Below are positions 23,031 to 27,280 of a stretch of DNA of 27,280 nucleotides, in pieces (within the stretch, counting starts at the first letter, position 1; the number at the start of each line of letters is the position of its first letter). The DNA comes from an uncultured Rubellimicrobium sp. Its GTDB lineage: Bacteria > Pseudomonadota > Alphaproteobacteria > Rhodobacterales > Rhodobacteraceae. The notes under the pieces are model-generated. The model had not been told where the DNA came from. It saw only the letters and a list, made by a program, of their open reading frames with translations, and ran no database searches. The DNA is taken from NCBI GenBank assembly GCA_902805995.1, contig CADCUU010000137.1, positions 1 to 27,280 of the forward strand, given 5' to 3'. A program made the translations under genes and the position numbers.

Positions 23031-23683
23031 GACGCGCCCTGGAACTCGACGGCCAGGCCGCGCACGAAGTCGGTGAGCCAAGGCTGACGCTCGCGCCGGA
23101 GCCGTTCGACTTCGACGATCTGGCGCACCCTGGCTTCGGTCTCCTCGAGGTCGCGGTTCACGAGGACATAGTCGTACTCGGCCCAGTGGCTGACCTCGGC
23201 CATGCTGCGCGCCATGCGGCCCGAGATGACCTCGGCCGAGTCTTGGCCACGACTGCGGAGCCGCCGCTCCAGCTCGGCCATGGAGGGGGGCAGGATGAAG
23301 ATCGACACCACCTCGCGCCCAAGGGGGGAATTGCGGATCTGCTGGCCACCCTGCCAGTCGATGTCGAACAGCGTATCGCGCCCCTGCCCCATCGCGGCCT
23401 CGATAGGTGCGCGCGGGGAGCCGTAGAGATTGCCGAAAACCTCGGCATGCTCCAGAAGATCGCCGCGATCCACCATGCCCTCGAACTTGGGCCGGGTGAC
23501 GAAGTGGTATTCGCGGCCATCGACCTCTCCGGGCCGGGGCGCGCGGGTGGTGGCGGATACGGAGAAGCCAACCATCGGGTCCACCGCGAGCAGCCGCCGC
23601 GCCAGTGTGGTCTTTCCAGCGCCCGAGGGGGAGGACAGGATGATCAGGAGCCCCCGGCGAGTTGCGTTCTCTCGGGCGGCCAT
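23027..23683 (-). CDS. gmk: Guanylate kinase
   Basis: Gmk phosphorylates GMP to GDP with ATP. The 218-residue protein contains the P-loop [15 protein letters not shown] near the N-terminus, the GMP-binding signature [21 protein letters not shown], then [14 protein letters not shown], and the lid/core segment [15 protein letters not shown]. All are complete and in the standard order and the length is typical. The stop overlaps the start of the carbonic-anhydrase-like gene, and the start lies three bases beyond the yicC stop, so yicC-gmk and the third gene form one operon. Confidence 0.97.
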   Translation of the reverse strand: MAARENATRRGLLIILSSPSGAGKTTLARRLLAVDPMVGFSVSATTRAPRPGEVDGREYHFVTRPKFEGMVDRGDLLEHAEVFGNLYGSPRAPIEAAMGQGRDTLFDIDWQGGQQIRNSPLGREVVSIFILPPSMAELERRLRSRGQDSAEVISGRMARSMAEVSHWAEYDYVLVNRDLEETEARVRQIVEVERLRRERQPWLTDFVRGLAVEFQGAS

Positions 23684-23686
23684 TCG

Positions 23687-24574
23687 TCACTCCACGTTTT
23701 GAACCTGCTCGCGCATCTGGTCGATGAGCGCCTTGAGGTCAAGTCCGATGCGGGACAGGCCTGGGCTCCCCGCCTTGGAGAGCAGCGTGTTGGCCTCGCG
23801 GTTGAACTCCTGAGACAGGAAGTCGAGCCTGCGCCCGGCGGGCTTGTCCTCAGCCAAAAGGTCTCGCGCCGCGCCGACATGGGCGCGCAGGCGGTCGATC
23901 TCCTCCGTGACGTCGGCCTTAACGGAAAGCAGCGCGAGTTCCTGGGCAAGGCGCTGCTCGTCGGTGGAGACATCCTCCAGGACCCGGCGCAGGGCTGCGG
24001 TCAGGGCCTCGCGGGCCTCTCCGCGTCGCGCCGTCGCCGCCTCGGCAGCTCGGTCGGCCAGCGCCACAATGTCTGCGATCTGCCTTTCCAGCACGGCGGC
24101 AAGCGCCCTGCCCTCTGCCTCTCGTGCGGCCACGAAGTCCTCGAGCAGGCCGTCGAGGTCGGACAGGAGCGCGGGAAGCAACCCCTCAGCCATGTCCGGC
24201 ACCGGCGCGGCCACCACGACGCCCCGTTGCGCCAGAACATCCGCCGCATTCGGCTGAGCCAGCGTCACACCGAGGTGGTAGGCCCGCTCCTGTACGTGGT
24301 TCAGGGCGGTCAGCACCCGGTCGAGTTGGTCGTCGTCGATGACGAAGCCGCCCTCGCCCGCCCGGCGCGTCAGCCGGAGCGTCAGCGCCACGTTCCCACG
24401 CGACAGGCGCGCGGACAGCGCAGCCCGGACCGCGGGCTCCAATCCCTCGATTCCCTCGGGAAGACGGAGCCGGAGTTCCAGGCCGCGCCCGTTCACTCCG
24501 CGGAGGTCCCAGTCCCATTCCGTCCCGTCCGAAGCACCGCGGCGGCTCGCAAAGGCAGTCATGGAGCGGATCAT
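23687..24574 (-). CDS. yicC: YicC family protein (RNase-linked)
   Basis: The 295-residue product starts with MIRSMTAFASRRG, then DLRGVNGRGLELRLRLPEG, the YicC N-terminal domain signature. It ends with the DUF1732 C-terminal domain (EIDRLRAHVGAARDLL, then RRLDFLSQEFNREANTLLSK, then LKALIDQMREQVQNVE). The middle is helical and rich in Ala, Glu and Arg, probably a coiled coil. YicC proteins form a widespread family; E. coli YicC has been described as an endoribonuclease affecting small-RNA stability. It is the first gene of the yicC-gmk-carbonic anhydrase operon, a common arrangement for the first two. Confidence 0.95.
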   Translation of the reverse strand: MIRSMTAFASRRGASDGTEWDWDLRGVNGRGLELRLRLPEGIEGLEPAVRAALSARLSRGNVALTLRLTRRAGEGGFVIDDDQLDRVLTALNHVQERAYHLGVTLAQPNAADVLAQRGVVVAAPVPDMAEGLLPALLSDLDGLLEDFVAAREAEGRALAAVLERQIADIVALADRAAEAATARRGEAREALTAALRRVLEDVSTDEQRLAQELALLSVKADVTEEIDRLRAHVGAARDLLAEDKPAGRRLDFLSQEFNREANTLLSKAGSPGLSRIGLDLKALIDQMREQVQNVE

Positions 24575-24606
24575 CGGTTGTCCTTCCTGTCAGACCCGCG
24601 GGTGTA

Positions 24607-24626
24607 CCCGGCGGAACCCCGCCGGG
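24607..24626. repeat. Inverted repeat upstream of yicC
   Basis: CCCGGCGG (24607-24614), loop AACC, CCGCCGGG (24619-24626) form a perfect 8-bp stem 32 bases before the yicC ATG. It lies in the shared interval with the divergent PAS_5 gene. It may be a leader hairpin of yicC or an operator. Confidence 0.4.
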
Positions 24627-24731
24627 GCAAGCCGAAGCGTGAGGAGTGCAACGCTTTCGTAACAGACATTAGGGAAAGATTGATTAGAATGGGTTTATAG
24701 CGAGGGAACTCTCCGGACGTAGGGACGGCAT

Positions 24732-25418
24732 ATGACGGATCAGACCGACATCGGCACCTATACCATTGGCGCGCGGCGTAGCTGGGGCTCGACCGAGGTG
24801 GCATTGCCGGCTCTTCCCGACGGACAGGCACTTCTTGGCAAGGTGGAGGCGTACTGGCGCGGGCTCTGCGCGGGCAACCTCCCTCCTACGCGTCAGGATC
24901 TCGACTCGAGCCGCTTCGCGGAAGCCCTGCCCCACGCCTTTCTTCTGGAGCGCGTCGCGCCTGGGGTGGCCCTGCTGCGCACCGCCGGCCAGGCTCTCTG
25001 CACGCATCTGGGGAGCGATCCCAAGAGCTTGCCCCTGTCCTCGCTCGTCTCGGGCGAAACCCAGCCCCGGCTGAAGCACTGGCTCAATCGGTGCTTCGAG
25101 GATCCGGCGCTGGTGGATATCGCGGTGACAGCGCGTCGGGGCGCCCTGCGTCCACCGATGGCGGCGCGGCTCCTGCTGCTACCGCTTCGGGATGACAAGG
25201 GCGATGTCAACCGGGCGCTGGGCGGTATATTTCCGGTGGCGGGAGCGATGCTGTCGAACGTCCGATTCGACCTGCGCGAGGACGCGACGCTGCGTTGCGA
25301 GGAGATCGGCGCCGCACGGGTACGCGGCCCCGTCTACGGCGAGCCGTCCGTGCGAAAGACCTTTGGACTGGCGGAGCCGAAGAAGCCATTCCTCCGCCTC
25401 GTCGTCTCCAACCCCTGA
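24732..25418 (+). CDS. PAS_5-type PAS domain protein
   Basis: This 228-residue protein resembles the alphaproteobacterial PAS_5 (DUF1457) family: an N-terminal YWRGLCAGNLPPTRQDLDSSRF segment split by variable positions, then HAFLLERVAPGVALLRTAGQALCTHLGSD, SGETQPRLKHWLNRCFEDPALVDI and RLLLLPLRDDKGDVNRALGG. No kinase, cyclase or DNA-binding domain is attached, so it is a stand-alone sensor-like module of unknown output. The stretch just upstream (24660-24705) is AT-rich for this window and should contain its promoter. It is convergent with the DAHP synthase gene, with a shared hairpin in the 35-base gap. Confidence 0.8.
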   Translation: MTDQTDIGTYTIGARRSWGSTEVALPALPDGQALLGKVEAYWRGLCAGNLPPTRQDLDSSRFAEALPHAFLLERVAPGVALLRTAGQALCTHLGSDPKSLPLSSLVSGETQPRLKHWLNRCFEDPALVDIAVTARRGALRPPMAARLLLLPLRDDKGDVNRALGGIFPVAGAMLSNVRFDLREDATLRCEEIGAARVRGPVYGEPSVRKTFGLAEPKKPFLRLVVSNP

Positions 25419-25424
25419 GGCGGG

Positions 25425-25443
25425 CGGGGGCTTGAGGCCCCCG
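25425..25443. terminator. Hairpin between convergent genes
   Basis: CGGGGGC (25425-25431), loop TTGAG, GCCCCCG (25437-25443) form a 7-bp stem between the PAS_5 gene stop (25418) and the DAHP synthase stop (25454). It lacks T-runs but is well placed to end both transcripts. Confidence 0.55.
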
Positions 25444-25453
25444 GCCGGAGTTC

Positions 25454-26824
25454 TCAGACGGCTTCGGCGCGGGCGAGGCTGGCGCGGCGGGCCGAAAGCT
25501 CCTCGGACACGAGGAACGCCAGTTCCAGCGCCTGGGAGGCATTCAGACGAGGGTCGCAGGCCGTGTGGTAGCGGTCAGACAGATCCTCGTCCGTCACGGC
25601 TCGGACACCGCCCGTGCATTCGGTCACGTCCTTGCCGGTCATCTCGAAGTGGACGCCGCCGGGGATCGTTCCCTCGCCGTTATGGACGGCGAAGAACTCG
25701 CGCACTTCGCGCAGGACCGACTCAAAAGGCCGCGTCTTGTAGCCCGACGACGACTTGATCGTGTTGCCGTGCATGGGATCGCAAACCCAGGCGACATCGG
25801 CGCCTTCCTCCTGCACCGCGCGGATCAGGCGCGGCAGATGCTCGTTGACCTGCCCTGCCCCGAAGCGTGCGATGAGCGTGAGGCGCCCGGCCTCGTTCCG
25901 GGGGTTGAGCTTGGCGATCAGCGCCTTGAGGTGGCCCGTCGTCATCGACGGTCCGCATTTAAGGCCAATCGGGTTCTGCACGCCGCGGCAGTATTCCACA
26001 TGCGCGCCGTCCGGCAGCCGCGTGCGGTCGCCGATCCAGATCATGTGCCCCGACCCCGCGAGCCACTGGCCGGTGGTCGAGTCGATGCGGGTCAGCGCCT
26101 CCTCGTAGTCGAGAAGAAGCGCCTCGTGCGAGGTGAAGAACTCCACGGTCTGGAGCGTGTGCGCGGCCTCGTCGCTGATCCCGGCGGCGCGCATGAAGTC
26201 GAGCGTGTCGGAGATGCGGTTCGCCATCTCGCGGTACTTCTCGGCCTCTGGGCTCGCGGTGAAGCCGAGCGTCCAGGCGTGCACCTTGTGGACGTCGGCA
26301 TAGCCGCCGGTCGCAAAGGCACGCAGGAGGTTCAAGGAGGCGGCGGCCTGAAGGTAGGCCTGGAGCATCCGGTCCGGATCGGGCACCCGCGCGGCTTCGG
26401 TGAAGTCGAAGCCGTTGATGATGTCGCCCTTGTAGGACGGCAGCTCCACGCCCCCGATCGTCTCCATGGCGGCGGAGCGCGGCTTGGCGAACTGGCCCGC
26501 AATGCGGCCGACCTTCACCACGGGCACCTTGGCGCCGTAGGTCAGGACCATGGCCATCTGCAGGATCACCTTGAAGGTGTCGCGGATGTTGTCGGCGGAG
26601 AATTCGGCAAAGCTTTCGGCGCAGTCCCCGCCCTGGAGGAGGAACGCCTCGCCGCGCGACACCTTGGCGAGATGGGCCTTAAGCCGGCGCGCCTCTCCGG
26701 CAAAGACCAGCGGCGGATAGGAGGCGAGCCGGGCCTCGACCTCGTGGAGACGGGCCTGGTCGGGATAGTCCGGCATCTGCACGCGCGGCTTCTTGCGCCA
26801 GTCAGTCTTCTGCCAGTCGGACAT
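25454..26824 (-). CDS. Class II 3-deoxy-7-phosphoheptulonate (DAHP) synthase
   Basis: The enzyme joins phosphoenolpyruvate and erythrose 4-phosphate, the first step of aromatic amino-acid synthesis. From ATG at 26824, with GGAG eight bases upstream, the protein has 456 residues, typical of the plant-type class II family. Motifs are [11 protein letters not shown] (metal ligand Cys68), [40 protein letters not shown] (His ligand), [15 protein letters not shown] (Glu ligands) and CDPRLN (Asp ligand). There is no extra N-terminal regulatory domain like that of the mycobacterial enzyme. The longer in-frame reading to 27052 has no family similarity. A leader hairpin lies just upstream. No other aro gene is adjacent. 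Confidence 0.96.
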   Translation of the reverse strand: MSDWQKTDWRKKPRVQMPDYPDQARLHEVEARLASYPPLVFAGEARRLKAHLAKVSRGEAFLLQGGDCAESFAEFSADNIRDTFKVILQMAMVLTYGAKVPVVKVGRIAGQFAKPRSAAMETIGGVELPSYKGDIINGFDFTEAARVPDPDRMLQAYLQAAASLNLLRAFATGGYADVHKVHAWTLGFTASPEAEKYREMANRISDTLDFMRAAGISDEAAHTLQTVEFFTSHEALLLDYEEALTRIDSTTGQWLAGSGHMIWIGDRTRLPDGAHVEYCRGVQNPIGLKCGPSMTTGHLKALIAKLNPRNEAGRLTLIARFGAGQVNEHLPRLIRAVQEEGADVAWVCDPMHGNTIKSSSGYKTRPFESVLREVREFFAVHNGEGTIPGGVHFEMTGKDVTECTGGVRAVTDEDLSDRYHTACDPRLNASQALELAFLVSEELSARRASLARAEAV

Positions 26825-26845
26825 GGGTCGGCTCCTCGAACGTGG

Positions 26846-26867
26846 CGGAAAGGCTCCCTCCTTTCCG
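26846..26867 (-). promoter_or_regulatory. Leader hairpin before the DAHP synthase gene
   Basis: CGGAAAGG (26846-26853), a 6-base loop, CCTTTCCG (26860-26867) form a perfect 8-bp stem about 20 bases before the ATG. On the minus-strand mRNA the stem and loop contain AAAGGAGGGAG, a ribosome-binding-like purine run, while the true GGAG lies after the hairpin. No short Trp/Phe-rich leader peptide was recognised. A regulatory role is possible. Confidence 0.4.
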
Positions 26868-27089
26868 TCAGGGGCGCTTACTCCGTCGGGGACCTCATGT
26901 CCAACCGAAAAGCCCGGGCCGTCGGAGCGCGGGCACGGGCTCAGGCCAGTCGAGGTCAGGCTGCTGGCCCTCTGCCGCCAGATGCCGTTAACGACATGCC
27001 GTGCCGCTCCCGAGCGCCCTTGCGGCGCGCCGGGGAAGCTGTGATGCTGCAAGGATGGCGCCCGCAGTCGCGCGCCTTAGGTGGCCCCC
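26868..27089. other. Shared upstream region of the DAHP synthase and GlxA-type genes
   Basis: About 220 bases between divergent starts, with no gene. It must contain both promoters. No strong -35/-10 pair, terminator or palindrome stands out beyond the leader hairpin listed above. Confidence 0.4.
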
Positions 27090-27280
27090 GTGAACATGCA
27101 AGCCCAGATGATCGAAAGCCCTTCCGCCCAGGCGCGCGTGCGGCGCTTCGTCTTCGTCCTCCTGCGCGACTTTACCATGCTGAGCTTTGCCTGCGCGGTG
27201 GAACCCCTGCGCATCGCCAACCGCATGGCCGGTCGCCCCGTCTATTCCTGGGTCCTTGCTGGCGAGGGCGGAGAGAACGT
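27090..27280 (+). CDS. GlxA-type AraC-family regulator, N-terminal part (cut by window edge)
   Basis: From GTG at 27090 (or the in-frame ATG at 27096) the frame stays open to the window edge, giving about 63 residues. FVFVLLRDFTMLSFACAVEPLRIANRMAG and YSWVLAGEGG, read with small gaps, match the start of the DJ-1/PfpI-like domain of GlxA-family regulators, which carry an AraC helix-turn-helix at the C-terminus (outside the window). Relatives include regulators of glycine betaine, carnitine and choline breakdown. AGGTGG at 27079-27084 suits the GTG start better (5-base gap) than the ATG (11-base gap). It is divergent from the DAHP synthase gene. Confidence 0.8.
   Translation, partial: MNMQAQMIESPSAQARVRRFVFVLLRDFTMLSFACAVEPLRIANRMAGRPVYSWVLAGEGGEN

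Noticed and set aside
1..27280. CRISPR arrays, tRNA or rRNA genes, insertion sequences, prophage or integration sites, toxin-antitoxin or defence systems
   Set aside because: None was seen on either strand. The repeats present are short hairpins and palindromes, and the genes are core or metabolic.

Overview
The window looks like ordinary chromosome of a GC-rich alphaproteobacterium, most likely of the Rhodobacterales (Roseobacter/Rhodobacter group). This rests on the very high GC content, the many 4-base stop/start overlaps, the protein families present (covalent-FAD dimethylglycine dehydrogenase type, class II DAHP synthase, HemB with an Asp-type metal loop, DUF502, PAS_5 proteins, PhoR-like kinase) and recognisably alphaproteobacterial sequences for RpsB, EF-Ts, Mfd and Gmk. 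I see no tRNA, rRNA, CRISPR array, insertion sequence, phage gene or att site. Most genes are core or metabolic, and I did not find a clear new multi-gene system.

Layout. 1-3.5 kb (minus): the N-terminus of a ChrA-type chromate transporter runs off the left edge, preceded by an 805-aa FAD/GcvT amine demethylase and a SYLF-domain lipoprotein. 3.6-4.6 kb: hemB (minus), divergent from 4.7-10.9 kb (plus): a small membrane protein, mfd, a PMT-type glycosyltransferase and an XRE-cupin regulator. A terminator that works in both directions follows. 11.0-13.0 kb (minus): a YejA-like solute-binding protein with an overlapping 42-codon lipoprotein. 13.0-13.5 kb: a gene-free stretch with a probable small RNA and an isolated palindrome. 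13.5-14.3 kb (plus): 3-hydroxybutyrate dehydrogenase. 14.4-17.7 kb (minus): psuK-psuG (pseudouridine breakdown), then DUF502-lysE/argO. 17.9-19.65 kb (plus): rpsB-tsf with a strong intercistronic hairpin and a good terminator. 20.0-22.0 kb (minus): an orphan LuxR-type regulator and a soluble PhoR-like histidine kinase. 22.2-22.5 kb (plus): a small protein resembling a degenerate receiver domain. 22.5-24.6 kb (minus): yicC-gmk-gamma carbonic anhydrase. 24.7-25.4 kb (plus): a PAS_5 protein. 25.45-26.8 kb (minus): class II DAHP synthase. 27.09 kb to the end (plus): start of a GlxA-type AraC regulator.

How the genes work together. psuK and psuG form one catabolic unit (phosphorylation of pseudouridine, then cleavage to uracil and ribose 5-phosphate). 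rpsB-tsf is the usual translation operon. yicC-gmk is a common pairing. The regulatory genes at 20-22.5 kb (LuxR type, histidine kinase, receiver-like protein) sit around shared upstream regions and are the most interesting protein-level context.

The most unusual signals are non-coding: the probable small RNA at 13.10-13.18 kb, a nested inverted repeat with four GANTC sites in 42 bp at 3.56-3.60 kb, a second GANTC palindrome at 13.30 kb, a 16-bp AT-only-core palindrome at 20.91 kb, and a highly folded 300-bp spacer after tsf. All calls come from reading the sequence; no database search or folding program was run.
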